Source: Deinococcus aerius (GTDB lineage: Bacteria > Deinococcota > Deinococci > Deinococcales > Deinococcaceae). From it: 64,000 nucleotides of DNA. The DNA is taken from positions 134,001-198,000 of the forward strand of contig NZ_BFAG01000006.1 of NCBI RefSeq assembly GCF_002897375.1. The letters run 5' to 3'. The notes beneath the pieces were generated by a model, which was given only the letters and a program-made list of their open reading frames with translations, was not told the DNA's origin and ran no database searches. Position 1 is the first letter of the stretch. Each line of letters opens with the position of its first letter. The translations under genes and the position numbers were made by a program. Shown piece by piece: positions 46,232-57,548 of the stretch.

Positions 46232-46780
46232 ATGCTGAGACGACCCGCCGTGTTCCTCGTTCCCCTCGTTCTCGCCTCGTGCGCGCCGTCCATGATGGCG
46301 CCGAATGCCAGCACCATCGACGGCCTGTTCCTGCAAGCCAACACCGGCAGCAACCTCTTCGAGATTCAGACCTCTCAGGTGGCGCTGGGCAAGTCGAGCA
46401 ACGAGGCGGTGCGCGCCTATGCCCAGCGCATGATCAGCGAACACACGACGGCACAGAACCAGGTCAACGCCCTGGCCGCCGCCCGCGGTGTGCCGCTGCC
46501 CAAGGTGCTGCCGCCCGAACTCCAGATCAAGGTCAGCACCCTGAGTACCCTGAGCGGCGCGGCCTTCGACACGGCCTACCTCAACGAGCAGGTGGTGGGT
46601 CATCAGGCGACCCTCAGCGTCCTGCTCAACGAGCAGACGGCCGGGCAGGACGCGGCGGTGGTGGCCCTCGCGGCCCATCTCCAGCCCATCGTCACCGACC
46701 ACCTGGCGCAGGCGCAGGCGCTGGGCGGAACGGCCCCCTCCGCCCCGGCCCCGGCTGCCCCGCCACCCTCCGCCCCCTGA
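46232..46780 (+). CDS. DUF4142-family lipoprotein
   Basis: This 182-residue protein starts at ATG 46232 behind GGAGG. The lipobox LVLASC puts the modified Cys at about residue 17. The mature part is helical and matches DUF4142 (ferritin-like fold): FLQANTGSNLFEIQTSQVALGKSSNEAVRAYAQRMISEHT is characteristic. The tail is Pro/Ala-rich. DUF4142 proteins are periplasmic or outer-membrane proteins of unknown role; the His-containing helices suggest a non-metal ferritin-like bundle. Confidence 0.8.
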   Translation: MLRRPAVFLVPLVLASCAPSMMAPNASTIDGLFLQANTGSNLFEIQTSQVALGKSSNEAVRAYAQRMISEHTTAQNQVNALAAARGVPLPKVLPPELQIKVSTLSTLSGAAFDTAYLNEQVVGHQATLSVLLNEQTAGQDAAVVALAAHLQPIVTDHLAQAQALGGTAPSAPAPAAPPPSAP

Positions 46781-46840
46781 GCTGCATTCTTCACCGAGCT
46801 GCCCCGTGCCCAGAAGGCGTGGGGCACTTTCCGTGCCGGG

Positions 46841-48052
46841 TCAAGCCTGCGCCCGCTCCACCTGCTCGCGGGTCGGCACCTCTTTCAGCGCCCAGCGCAG
46901 GCCCAGGGCGGTCAGCACGCCCACCCCCATCAGGGTCAGCCAGGGGAGCAGCGGCACACCCAATCGTGCCCCCAGGTCGATCAGCACCCCACCCACCAGG
47001 TTGCCCACCGCACCCCCCAGCCCCAGGCTGATCGCCGAGAAGCCGAAGTAGCTCCCCGTCAGGCCGGGGGGGGCCAGCCGCGCGGTCAGCGTCTGCTGGG
47101 TGGGGTACACCAGCATGGTGCCCAGGCTGTACAGGGCCACGCAGGCGAGCAGTTGCCCGAAGGTCGCCGCCAGCCCCATCAGACCCAGGCTCAGGCCCAC
47201 GGTGAGGACGGCGGCGACCAGCGCCACCCGTGTCCGCACCCGCCGCTCCACGAACCGCAGCAGGGGATATTGCAGCACGACCGCCAGCCCCGCCGAGAGG
47301 CCGTACAGCGGCCCCGTCGCCCCCGGCCCCGCCAGGGAGACCGCCTTGAGGGTGACCGCCACGTTGAGCTGGGTGCTGAGCAGGAAGTACCCCACGAGCA
47401 CCAGGGTGAAGCGCCGGAAGCGGCGGTCCAGGGCGGCGGCCCTCAGCCCGGCGAGACCGCTCGCCGCCCGCTCGGGGCGGATGTGGGGCAGGGTCAGGGC
47501 CAGCACCGCGCAGGCGAGCAGATACACGCTCCCCGCCGCGACCGCCGCCGTTCGGAAACCCACGCCGATGAGCCACGCGCCGATCAGCGGGCCCGTCACC
47601 ATGCCCAGGTTCCCCGAGATGGAGGTCAGGCTGAACATCCGCGCGCGGTGTTCCGGGGCGGTTACGGTGGTGATGGCCGCGTTTTTCGGGGCGTCGAACA
47701 GGCCGCCCCCGATCCCCGCCAGGATGGACGCGGCGAGCAGCACGGGGAGGTTCCCCGCGAAGCCCATCCAGATGAAGCCCAGCGTGCGGATCAGGCACCC
47801 CGCCAAGATGAGCGGCTTGGCGCCGATGCGGTCGGCCCACGCGCCGCCGAACACCGTCAGGCCCTGCTGGGTGAGTTGCCGCAGCCCGAGCACCAGCCCC
47901 ACGCTCGCCGCCGCCCACCCCAGCCCGTCCACGAAATGCACCGTCACGAGCGGGATCACCGCGAAGAACCCGCCCCACATCAGGAAGTTCGCCGCGATCA
48001 GGCCGTACTGCGCCGCCGAGAGGCGAAAGGGGGCCGCGGCAGAGGCAGTCAC
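46841..48052 (-). CDS. MFS drug/metabolite exporter (MdtH-like)
   Basis: This 403-residue major facilitator protein has 12 hydrophobic segments. Motif A is VFGGAWADRIGAKPLILAG. The GIGGGLFDAPKNAAIT segment and a long LGLGGAVGNLVGGVLIDLGARLG stretch resemble MdtH/YajR-type exporters. The GTG at 48052 follows TACCCT (48065-48060 on the minus strand) by seven bases, giving a leaderless start. Substrate unknown. Confidence 0.87.
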   Translation of the reverse strand: MTASAAAPFRLSAAQYGLIAANFLMWGGFFAVIPLVTVHFVDGLGWAAASVGLVLGLRQLTQQGLTVFGGAWADRIGAKPLILAGCLIRTLGFIWMGFAGNLPVLLAASILAGIGGGLFDAPKNAAITTVTAPEHRARMFSLTSISGNLGMVTGPLIGAWLIGVGFRTAAVAAGSVYLLACAVLALTLPHIRPERAASGLAGLRAAALDRRFRRFTLVLVGYFLLSTQLNVAVTLKAVSLAGPGATGPLYGLSAGLAVVLQYPLLRFVERRVRTRVALVAAVLTVGLSLGLMGLAATFGQLLACVALYSLGTMLVYPTQQTLTARLAPPGLTGSYFGFSAISLGLGGAVGNLVGGVLIDLGARLGVPLLPWLTLMGVGVLTALGLRWALKEVPTREQVERAQA

Positions 48053-48167
48053 GGGGCAGAGGGTACACCCGGCGGGGGGAAGCCGACCCGGTATGGTGGA
48101 CGGGTCCAGTCGGGCACGCTGCATGACAAGTCGGGTAGGCCGGAGGTCACCGCTCCAGAAAGGAGCA

Positions 48168-48196
48168 ACCCCCGCGTGTTGGTCGCACGCGGGGGT
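48168..48196 (+). promoter_or_regulatory. 11-bp perfect hairpin occluding a small start codon
   Basis: ACCCCCGCGTG (48168-48178) pairs perfectly with CACGCGGGGGT (48186-48196) around a seven-base loop. AGGAG at 48161-48165 lies just outside, and a GTG start (48176) lies inside the 5' arm, so folding would hide it. Read as RNA this looks like a translational control structure or attenuator. Confidence 0.5.
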
Positions 48197-48259
48197 CACC
48201 GAAAGGTGGTGATAACTCTGGCTCACAAGAAGCATACCAGTGACCGCAAAGTGGAGTAA
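48176..48259 (+). CDS. Possible 27-residue basic peptide
   Basis: GTG 48176 follows AGGAG (48161-48165) by ten bases and opens a 28-codon frame reading MLVARGGHRKVV, then ITLAHKKHTSDRKVE. It is basic, with no similarity I can name. A second strong site AAAGGTGGTGAT (48202-48213) lies within it and could serve an internal start. It sits between two minus-strand genes and 18 nt before another small hydrophobic reading frame. Translation is unproven. Confidence 0.35.
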   Translation: MLVARGGHRKVVITLAHKKHTSDRKVE

Positions 48260-48277
48260 GCCAAATTCCAACGTCGG

Positions 48278-48379
48278 ATGAAGAGTCTGGCGACCTGGAC
48301 GGCGTTCGTCACCGCCCTCGCGGCCCTGGTCACTGCCCTTGCAGAGCTGATCCACACCCTGGTTAAGCTCCTGCCCTGA
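48278..48379 (+). CDS. Possible 33-residue hydrophobic helical peptide (toxin-like)
   Basis: ATG 48278 opens a frame of 33 residues, MKSLATWTAFVTAL and ending ELIHTLVKLLP. It is an almost continuous hydrophobic/amphipathic helix rich in Leu, Ala, Val and Thr with few charges, the look of type I toxin or holin-like peptides. There is no good ribosome site just before the ATG, so translation may be coupled to the peptide frame upstream. A hairpin at 48415-48442 could end its transcript. No antisense RNA gene is identified. Confidence 0.4.
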   Translation: MKSLATWTAFVTALAALVTALAELIHTLVKLLP

Positions 48380-48414
48380 GCCTCCGGGCGCCCAGCGCGT
48401 CACCGTGCCCGACT

Positions 48415-48442
48415 GGACGCCCCCGCCGCAAGGTGGGGGTCC
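48415..48442 (+). terminator. Hairpin after the small peptide frames
   Basis: GGA-CCCCC-CC arms pair with GG-GGGGG-TCC around a GCAA loop, followed by TGTTTGG. It is a plausible end to the small plus-strand transcript. Confidence 0.45.
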
Positions 48443-48457
48443 TGTTTGGAAAGAAGT

Positions 48458-48484
48458 GGGGGCCAGCAGGTCACGCTGGCCCCC
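48458..48484. terminator. Strong 10-bp hairpin, terminator in either direction
   Basis: GGGGGCCAGC and GCTGGCCCCC pair perfectly around a seven-base loop. T-rich sequence follows on the plus strand (CTTCTC) and the minus strand (ACTTCTTT). It probably ends the APC permease transcript coming from the right. Confidence 0.6.
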
Positions 48485-48506
48485 CTTCTCTATCCTCATT
48501 CCAGTC

Positions 48507-50708
<2,202 letters not shown>

Positions 50709-50776
50709 TGGCGTAGGCTACTCCAGTCCCCCGGGCTCGTCCATGTCGGCGGCCTGACCGGGCTTGCAGGGCTGTT

Positions 50777-50782
50777 TATCCT
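50777..50782 (+). promoter_or_regulatory. Leaderless -10 box of the MBL-fold gene
   Basis: TATCCT ends six bases before the ATG at 50789. Confidence 0.5.
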
Positions 50783-50788
50783 GTCCCC

Positions 50789-51691
50789 ATGACCTCCCCG
50801 CTTCAGACCCTGGCGCCCGGCGTCCACTTCCTACCCGGCGCCGTGAACAGCGTGGTGCTGGAGGACGGCCAGGGCGGCGCGCTGCTGGTGGACACCGGCC
50901 TCGACGACAGCCACGCGCGCAAGCTGCTCCGGGCGCTGGAGGGGATGGGCCTCACGCCCACCGCCATCCTGAACACCCACAGCCACGCCGACCACCACGG
51001 CGGGAACGCCTTCCTGCTGAAGCGTTTTCCGGGGCTGGAGGTCTACGCCCCGCCCCTGGAGGCGGCGATTATTAGAGAGCCGATCCTCGAACCCCTCTTC
51101 CTCTTCGGGGCGCGGCCCCCGCGGGACCTCCAGACCAAATTCCTGCTCGCGCCCGCCAGCCCCGCGCGGCCCCTGCCGGACACCGGGCCGGTGCGCCTCG
51201 GCGGGGTGGAGGTCGAGCTGCTGGACGTGGCGGGGCACGCCATGGGGATGGTCGCCGTGCGGGTGGGGGACGTGCTGTATGCCGCCGACGCGCTCTTCGG
51301 CCCCGACAGCCTGGGCAAGCACCCCCTGACCTTCTGCGCGGACTCCCGGCTTCAGAAGGAGGCCGCCGCACGGCTGGGAGAGCTGGCGGGCGTGCGCCTC
51401 GTACTGCCCGGCCACGGCGAGCCGACGGGGGACCTCGCCGGGCTGGTGGCGGCCAACCTCGCCGCCTACGAGCGGACGACCGGGGCCGTGCTGGAGGCGG
51501 TGCGGGCGGGCGCGGCCCCGGTGGACGAACTGCTCGCCCGGGTGTGCGCCGCCCTGGGTGTGGAGATGACGAACGCGGGGGCGGTGGTCCTGGGCCGCGC
51601 GGTCGTGAGCGCCCACCTCACCGAGTTGCAGGAGGCGGGGGCGGTGGAGTTGAGGGTGGAGGGGAACCGACTAACCTTCGCAAGCCTCTAG
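50789..51691 (+). CDS. MBL-fold hydrolase (glyoxalase II-like)
   Basis: This 300-residue metallo-beta-lactamase-fold protein has the metal-binding motif HSHADHHGG, DVAGHAMGM (second His), VLYAADALFG (bridging Asp) and VLPGHGEPTG (last His). A DNA-binding-like helical tail of about 80 residues follows the catalytic domain (AVLEAVRAGAAPVDELLARV, then AHLTELQEAGAVELRVEGN, winged-helix-like), as in several MBL proteins of this group. The substrate is unknown; thioesters are common for this subfamily. Confidence 0.85.
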   Translation: MTSPLQTLAPGVHFLPGAVNSVVLEDGQGGALLVDTGLDDSHARKLLRALEGMGLTPTAILNTHSHADHHGGNAFLLKRFPGLEVYAPPLEAAIIREPILEPLFLFGARPPRDLQTKFLLAPASPARPLPDTGPVRLGGVEVELLDVAGHAMGMVAVRVGDVLYAADALFGPDSLGKHPLTFCADSRLQKEAAARLGELAGVRLVLPGHGEPTGDLAGLVAANLAAYERTTGAVLEAVRAGAAPVDELLARVCAALGVEMTNAGAVVLGRAVVSAHLTELQEAGAVELRVEGNRLTFASL

Positions 51692-51697
51692 GGCAAG

Positions 51698-51780
51698 ACT
51701 CAAAAGGTTGTCACCCTGAGCAAGGCGAAGGGGCTGGAGATGCTTCGCGTTCGCTCAGCACGACAGGGTTTCCGCGCCCC
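51698..51780 (+). repeat. REP-like hairpin repeat, copy 2
   Basis: ACTCAAAAGGTTGTC, CCTGAGCAAGGCGAAGG, GGAGATGCTTCGCG and TCGCTCAGCACGACAGGG match copy 1 at 39.1 kb base for base at most positions. The CTGAGC/GCTCAG and CGAAG/CTTCG arms can fold. Confidence 0.6.
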
Positions 51781-51783
51781 GCC

Positions 51784-52223
51784 CTAGCGCCCGCGCCCCC
51801 CGTACTCCCGGTGCTCGTGCCACAGGGGAACGGCCCACCACACCCCCAGCAGCAGGGCGATTCCTCCCGGGGCGATCCAGCCGAACGCGCCGGGCAGGAC
51901 GTGGCTCGCCACCAGCCGGGTCGCCAGCACATGAAGACGGCCCCAGCCTGAACCAGCCGGGTGACCGTCTCCTTGAACTGCCGCGGATGACTCACCGGGC
52001 GGCGCAGGGAGTGGTGCAGGGCCGGGGCGCTCAGCAGCAGGCTGGTCAGGGAGCAGAGGAAGGTGGCCGCGTACACCCACCGCTCCGAGGCCAGGACGCC
52101 GCTGAACTCAGTGTTGAACGGCAGGATGATCAGGAAGCTGGTGAGGACCTGCGCGCCCTGGAGCAGGATGCGCGGTTCGTCCAGCGGGTCTGACAGCCTG
52201 TCCGTCTCGTGCGGGTCGGTCAT
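51784..52223 (-). pseudogene. DUF6328-like membrane protein, frameshifted
   Basis: The first part (from ATG 52223) reads RILLQGAQVLTSFLIILPFNTEFSGVL, then VYAATFLCSLTSLLLSAPALHHSLRR and VTRLVQAGAVFM, as in DUF6328 four-helix membrane proteins. After that the frame becomes nonsense, while the next frame continues with VLATRLVASHVLPGAFG and GGIALLLGVWWAVPLWHEH, the expected last helices. One missing base near 51930 explains it; restoring it gives about 146 residues. This is either a real inactivation or a sequencing error. Confidence 0.7.
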
Positions 52224-52309
52224 GGGAAGGTCAGCCCAGCCAGCCCCGGGGCGGATGCGTGAAGAAACCCCCTATGGGCCTCTCCGGGCGGGCAGCGTAG
52301 CGTGAACCC

Positions 52310-53125
52310 ATGACACGAGGGAGCAAGGCGGCCAAGTCGGGCGGTACGGGGTCGGGCAGCACGGACAAGTCGGGCGGCGCGGGCAAGGCGGGAACTGGCC
52401 GGACCTCGAGGCGCAAGGCAACCCCCCAAGAGAGCCAGCCCCAGCAAAATGCGGTGCAGGAAGACGCCGTGCTGGCGAGCGGCGTGCAGGACCAGACGGC
52501 CCAGGATCAAGCGGGTCAGGACCAGCCCGTTCAGGATCAGGCCATGGAGCAGGCAATGCCTGAGGCGGGTGCCCAGGGGGTCGAGGCCCAGGGCGAGGCC
52601 AAGGCCGACGCCGCGCACCTGAACACCGTGAATAACCGCCTGGTGGACCACGGCTACCTGTCCGAGGAGGAGTTCGGCGTCGTCAGCGAGACGCTGCAAC
52701 GCAACCTTGCCACGACCATCAGCCTGTACCTGAAGTTCAAGAAGTACCACTGGGACATCCGGGGCCGCTTCTTCCGCGACCTGCACCTCGCCTACGACGA
52801 GTTCATAGAGGAGATCTTCGACGGCATTGACGAGCAGGCCGAGCGCCTCGTGGCCCTGGGGGGTAGCCCGGTCGCCGCGCCGAGCGACCTCGAACGATTC
52901 AGCCTCGTGCAGGTGCCCACCGAGACCGTGCGCGACGCCCGCACCCAGGTCGCCGACCTCGTGCAGGACCTCACCCGCGTCTCGCGCGGCTACCGCGACG
53001 ACTCCAAGACGGTGGACGACGCCAACGACCCCGCCACCGCCGACCTCTACAACGGCTACGCCGCCACCATGGACAAGATTCGCTGGATGCTCCAGGCGAT
53101 GATGGACGACGACCGGATGAACTGA
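52310..53125 (+). CDS. dps: Dps-family DNA-protection ferritin with a long N-terminal extension
   Basis: This 271-residue Dps protein stores iron and shields DNA. The ferritin-like core (about residues 115-265) carries the ferroxidase motif FKKYHWDIRGRFFRDLHLAYDEFIEEIFDGIDEQAERL. About 100 N-terminal residues are disordered and differ in composition: a Lys/Gly/Ser/Arg part up to residue 38, then a Gln-rich part with repeated QDQ units and an acidic end. D. radiodurans Dps1 also has an N-terminal extension, but a shorter one. The basic part may bind DNA. TAGCGT (52298-52303) lies six bases before the ATG, giving a leaderless start. Confidence 0.92.
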   Translation: MTRGSKAAKSGGTGSGSTDKSGGAGKAGTGRTSRRKATPQESQPQQNAVQEDAVLASGVQDQTAQDQAGQDQPVQDQAMEQAMPEAGAQGVEAQGEAKADAAHLNTVNNRLVDHGYLSEEEFGVVSETLQRNLATTISLYLKFKKYHWDIRGRFFRDLHLAYDEFIEEIFDGIDEQAERLVALGGSPVAAPSDLERFSLVQVPTETVRDARTQVADLVQDLTRVSRGYRDDSKTVDDANDPATADLYNGYAATMDKIRWMLQAMMDDDRMN

Positions 53126-53144
53126 AGCGGGCGCAAGGCAACAG

Positions 53145-53172
53145 GCAGAAGGCGAGGGTCCTTCTGCTTTTT
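53145..53172 (+). terminator. dps terminator
   Basis: GCAGAAGG (53145-53152) pairs with CCTTCTGC (53160-53167) around a seven-base loop, followed by TTTTT. Confidence 0.85.
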
Positions 53173-53202
53173 GCCATCCGCTTTCAGCCTTTTGCCTCTC
53201 CC

Positions 53203-53694
53203 ATGCCCAAGTTCGACTATTCCCTCGACTACGCCCACCTCGACCTGCGGGCCCACCCCGAGCTGTACCGGGTCGGCGTGGGCGAGCAGGGCGTGTTGCT
53301 GGTGCAGCCGTACAAGGGAGAACTCCTCCCGCACTGGCGCTTCGCCACACCCGAACTCGCCCGCCAGAGCAGCGAGACGATCTACCGGATGTTCCTGGCG
53401 TACTTGGAGGCCGGGGACTTCGTGGGCGCCGATATGGCCCGCAAGTTCCTCCAGATGGGCTACACCCGCTCGCGGCGCTACGCCAACCACAAAGGCGGCA
53501 AGAAGTACGACGGTCCGGTGCCGGAGGACAAGAAAGGCCGCAGCGGTGCGCATGGCCGCCCCGAACTTCCCCGCTCCCCGGAAGACCCCGTTAAGGCCGA
53601 ATCCGCCCGCATCTTCAAGGCGAAATGGGAAGAGGCGGAGGCGAACGAGGAGTACGCCCGGCTCAAGAAGGAACACAAGGCACGCTACGGGTAG
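53203..53694 (+). CDS. DUF4385-family protein
   Basis: This 163-residue protein matches DUF4385 along its length: MPKFDYSLDYAHLDLRAHPELYRVGVGEQGVLLVQPYKGELLPHWRF, then MARKFLQMGYTRSRRYANHKGGKKYDG, and a C-terminal DPVKAESARIFKAKW. These proteins are widespread in bacteria and small DNA viruses; their function is unknown. Cytoplasmic, no signal peptide. Confidence 0.85.
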   Translation: MPKFDYSLDYAHLDLRAHPELYRVGVGEQGVLLVQPYKGELLPHWRFATPELARQSSETIYRMFLAYLEAGDFVGADMARKFLQMGYTRSRRYANHKGGKKYDGPVPEDKKGRSGAHGRPELPRSPEDPVKAESARIFKAKWEEAEANEEYARLKKEHKARYG

Positions 53695-53762
53695 GGGCCG
53701 CTGCAAGAATCGGGCTGCATAAGTTGACTTCTCCTGCATCCCACGCTATCTTCTTTCCATCA

Positions 53763-53783
53763 CCGCCCAAGGGGCGGCTTTTT
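53763..53783 (+). terminator. Terminator after the DUF4385 gene
   Basis: CCGCCC pairs with GGGCGG around three bases and is followed by CTTTTT. It also separates the convergent mobA gene. Confidence 0.75.
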
Positions 53784-54370
53784 CATTGTTCCCCCAGCGC
53801 GGCGAGGTCGGCGGGAGTGTTCACGTTCCGCAGGGCGTGGGGACTGACGGCCTGAATGAGCGGGTGCGGCACAGTGACGGTAAGGGCGGGTGGGGCGGCG
53901 TCCCGCAGCCGACGTTCCCCGGCGTCCAGAAGCCGGACCACCTGTTCCAGCAGGTCAGTGTGGTACAGGGCGGCGAGGGGCTGCGGCCTTCCCCCGGCGT
54001 CCAGGGCGAGGACGGCGCGAGACGTAGGGGTGCGGGCCTGCCCCAGCACCGTCCAGTACGCGGGGGTCAGGCGCGGCATGTCCACCCCGGCAAAAGCGAC
54101 CCACCCCGGCCCGCGTTCAGCCTGTGCGGCCTCCAGGGCCGCCTCCAGCGCCGCGAGGGGTCCCTCGCCGGGGCGGGTGTCGGGCACGTTCACCCAACCG
54201 GGCAGCGCGTAGCGTCCGGGCGGCGCGACGAGCAGGCGCCGGGGGCAGGTTTCCAGGCTGGCGGCGACGTGTTCGAGGAGTGGGCGGCCCTCCAGCCGCG
54301 CCGCCGCCTTGTCACTGCCGAAGCGGCTGGAACGGCCTCCCGCCGTGATCGCCGCCGTCACGTCCCGCAC
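53783..54370 (-). CDS. mobA: Molybdenum cofactor guanylyltransferase
   Basis: This 195-residue MobA-like enzyme links GMP to molybdopterin. The nucleotide-binding start AAITAGGRSSRFGSDKAAARLEGRPLLEHV is typical. FAGVDMPRL is the Asp-containing metal loop, and a C-terminal RNVNTPADLAAL closes the family pattern. Start GTG 54370 lies 3 bp after the aldehyde dehydrogenase stop, so the two form an operon. Confidence 0.9.
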   Translation of the reverse strand: MRDVTAAITAGGRSSRFGSDKAAARLEGRPLLEHVAASLETCPRRLLVAPPGRYALPGWVNVPDTRPGEGPLAALEAALEAAQAERGPGWVAFAGVDMPRLTPAYWTVLGQARTPTSRAVLALDAGGRPQPLAALYHTDLLEQVVRLLDAGERRLRDAAPPALTVTVPHPLIQAVSPHALRNVNTPADLAALGEQ

Positions 54371-54373
54371 GGC

Positions 54374-55795
54374 TCAGCGCTCGAGCTGGCGCTGGGCCCA
54401 GGCGACGAGGCGCGGGACGGCCCGGCCATAGGGGGGATACAGCAGGCGGACGGAGCTGCGTTTCCCCTCGTGCATCACCGCCCGCTCGTGGCTGAAGGTG
54501 CGGAAGCCGTACTCCCCGTGGTAGCGGCCCGTCCCGCTCGCGCCCACCCCGCCGAAGGGCAGGTTCGGATTGACGAGATGCACCACCGTGCCGTTCACGA
54601 CCAGGCCGCCGCTCGTGGTCTCGCGCTCCACCCGGGCGAGCGCGTCCCGGTCGTCCAGGAAGGCGTACAGCGCCAGCGGCGGGTCGAGGCGGCGGATCAG
54701 GGCGAGCGCCTCGCCGAAGTCGCGGTAGGTCAGCACCGGGAGGACCGGGCCGAAGAGTTCTTCCCGCATCAGCGGCATGTCCGGGGTCACATTCGTCACC
54801 ACGGTGGGCGAGATGAAGCGCGAGGAAGGGTTGAACTCACCGCCGAGCACAACCCTCGCCCCCGCCGCCACGCTCCCCCGGGTCAGGCGCTCCAGCCGTT
54901 CCACGCTGCGCCCGTCCACCAGGCGGCCGTAGTCGGACCCGCTGCGCAGCCGCTCCCCCGTCCCGAAGCGGCGGGCGACGACCTCCATCATCCGCGCCAC
55001 CAGCGGGTCCCGCAGCTCCTCGGGCACGAGGACGTAATCGGGCGCCACGCAGGTCTGCCCGGCGTTCAGGAACTTGCCCCAGGCGATCCGCTCCCCCGCC
55101 AGGGCGAGGTCGGCGCTCGCGTGGACGAGGGCCGGGCTCTTGCCGCCCAGTTCCAGCGTCACGCCCGTGAGGTGGGGCGCGGCGGCGGCCAGGACCCGGC
55201 GCCCGACCTCGCCGCTCCCCGTGAAGAAGATGTGGTCGAAGGGGAGGGTGGTGAGTGACCCCGCCACCCCCGCGTCCCCCTCCACGACCGCGACGAGGTG
55301 GGGCTCGAACACTTCCTCCAGCAGGAGGCGCAGGGCGCGGGCAGTCGCCGGGGCCTTTTCACTCGGCTTGAGGATGACCGTGTTCCCCGCCGCCAGGCTG
55401 GAGATCAGCGGCACGAGCGCGAGGTTGACCGGGTAGTTCCACGGGCTGAGGATCAGCGTGACCCCGCGCGCCTGGAACTGGACCTCGCTGCGGGTGCCGA
55501 TCAGGGTGGCGGGCGTGGGCACCGGGCGGGGCGCCATCCAGCGCGGCAGGTGACGGACGGCGTGGCCCAGTTCTTCCACCGTGGGGTGGAGTTCCATGAT
55601 CTCGGCCTCCGCGCGGCTCTTGCCCAGGTCGAGTGCGAGGGCGTCGGCCAGCCGCACCCGGTGGCGCCGAATGCCCTCCCGCAGGTGGCGCAGGATCGTC
55701 TGCCGCTCCCCGGCGCTCGTCCGCGCGGCCCGCCAGCGCCAGCCCTGCTGCGCGTCGAAGAGGGCCTGGAGTTCGGGGGGGACAGGCTGAGTCAT
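54374..55795 (-). CDS. Class 3-like aldehyde dehydrogenase
   Basis: This 473-residue NAD(P)-dependent aldehyde dehydrogenase contains TLILSPWNYPVNLALVPLISSLAAGNTVILKPSEKAP, then FFTGSGEVGRRVLAAAAPHLTGVTLELGGKSPALVH (catalytic Glu) and NAGQTCVAPDYVLV (catalytic Cys). It is close to the ALDH3/CoxD-type group that oxidises medium- and long-chain aldehydes. ATG 55795 follows GGAGG. Likely co-transcribed with mobA. Confidence 0.9.
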   Translation of the reverse strand: MTQPVPPELQALFDAQQGWRWRAARTSAGERQTILRHLREGIRRHRVRLADALALDLGKSRAEAEIMELHPTVEELGHAVRHLPRWMAPRPVPTPATLIGTRSEVQFQARGVTLILSPWNYPVNLALVPLISSLAAGNTVILKPSEKAPATARALRLLLEEVFEPHLVAVVEGDAGVAGSLTTLPFDHIFFTGSGEVGRRVLAAAAPHLTGVTLELGGKSPALVHASADLALAGERIAWGKFLNAGQTCVAPDYVLVPEELRDPLVARMMEVVARRFGTGERLRSGSDYGRLVDGRSVERLERLTRGSVAAGARVVLGGEFNPSSRFISPTVVTNVTPDMPLMREELFGPVLPVLTYRDFGEALALIRRLDPPLALYAFLDDRDALARVERETTSGGLVVNGTVVHLVNPNLPFGGVGASGTGRYHGEYGFRTFSHERAVMHEGKRSSVRLLYPPYGRAVPRLVAWAQRQLER

Positions 55796-55982
55796 GGGGA
55801 AACCTCCGGCGGGGCAGTGGGGTGTGCGGCCAGGCTACCCCAAGGGGCGGGAACGTGTGCCCCCACCCCCGCCCACTTTTAGCTTGTCCTGAGATTGCGC
55901 GCCAGCGAACACTGTTGAGCTTGGAGGGGGGGTCAAACTGCCGTAGGTCACAGTTGATCGGTTTCCACCCCGGAGGTCGCTT

Positions 55983-56426
55983 ATGAAGAAGCTCTTCGCG
56001 TTCGCCCTGCCCCTCGTCCTCGCCTCCTGCACCATGACGCTGTCCGGCAGCCCGTACACGCTGGGCAAGCAGCCCGCCGCCGGGGACCTGAGCCCCACCG
56101 GGACGGTGATGGGCAAGCGGTACGGCACGGTGATCATGACGGAGGCTCAGGTTATGGGCCTGAAGCCCAACCAGTACTACGTCGCGCACTACCACCTCCA
56201 GGGCACGGCGAGCCCCAACCCCTGCGAGAGCGGCGGCGCGCCCATCATGAGCAGCAAGATCGTGGGGCAGACCGACGCGAGCGGGATGCTGATGTTGATG
56301 GGCAGCGCACCCCAGGCCGACGTGATGAACGCCACCTACTTCAACATCCACACCGCCAGCGACGCGGCGGGCACCCCGGCCGACGCGGGCGTGGCCTGCA
56401 CGGCGGTGCAGATGCCCAAGATGTAA
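55983..56426 (+). CDS. Small lipoprotein of unknown function
   Basis: This 147-residue protein starts at ATG 55983. A signal peptide and lipobox (LVLASC) mark a lipoprotein. The mature beta-rich domain includes VAHYHLQGTASPNPC and MNATYFNIHTASDAAG, then GVACTAVQ; its two cysteines may form a disulfide. The YFNIHT and AHYH segments recall Cu/Zn-superoxide-dismutase-like folds, but the usual copper-ligand spacing is not evident, so I leave the function open. Confidence 0.6.
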   Translation: MKKLFAFALPLVLASCTMTLSGSPYTLGKQPAAGDLSPTGTVMGKRYGTVIMTEAQVMGLKPNQYYVAHYHLQGTASPNPCESGGAPIMSSKIVGQTDASGMLMLMGSAPQADVMNATYFNIHTASDAAGTPADAGVACTAVQMPKM

Positions 56427-56477
56427 CGTTCACCCCCTGCCTGCGTCCCGGCTCCTCACGAACCGGGACGCTTGCGT

Positions 56478-56483
56478 TACCCT
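56478..56483 (+). promoter_or_regulatory. rsmD leaderless -10 box
   Basis: TACCCT ends seven bases before the GTG at 56491. Confidence 0.5.
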
Positions 56484-56490
56484 GCCTCCC

Positions 56491-57548
<1,058 letters not shown>

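Noticed and set aside
48218..48259. Similarity of AHKKHTSDRK to the start of ribosomal protein L27
   Set aside because: Only four or five residues agree and nothing L27-like follows.
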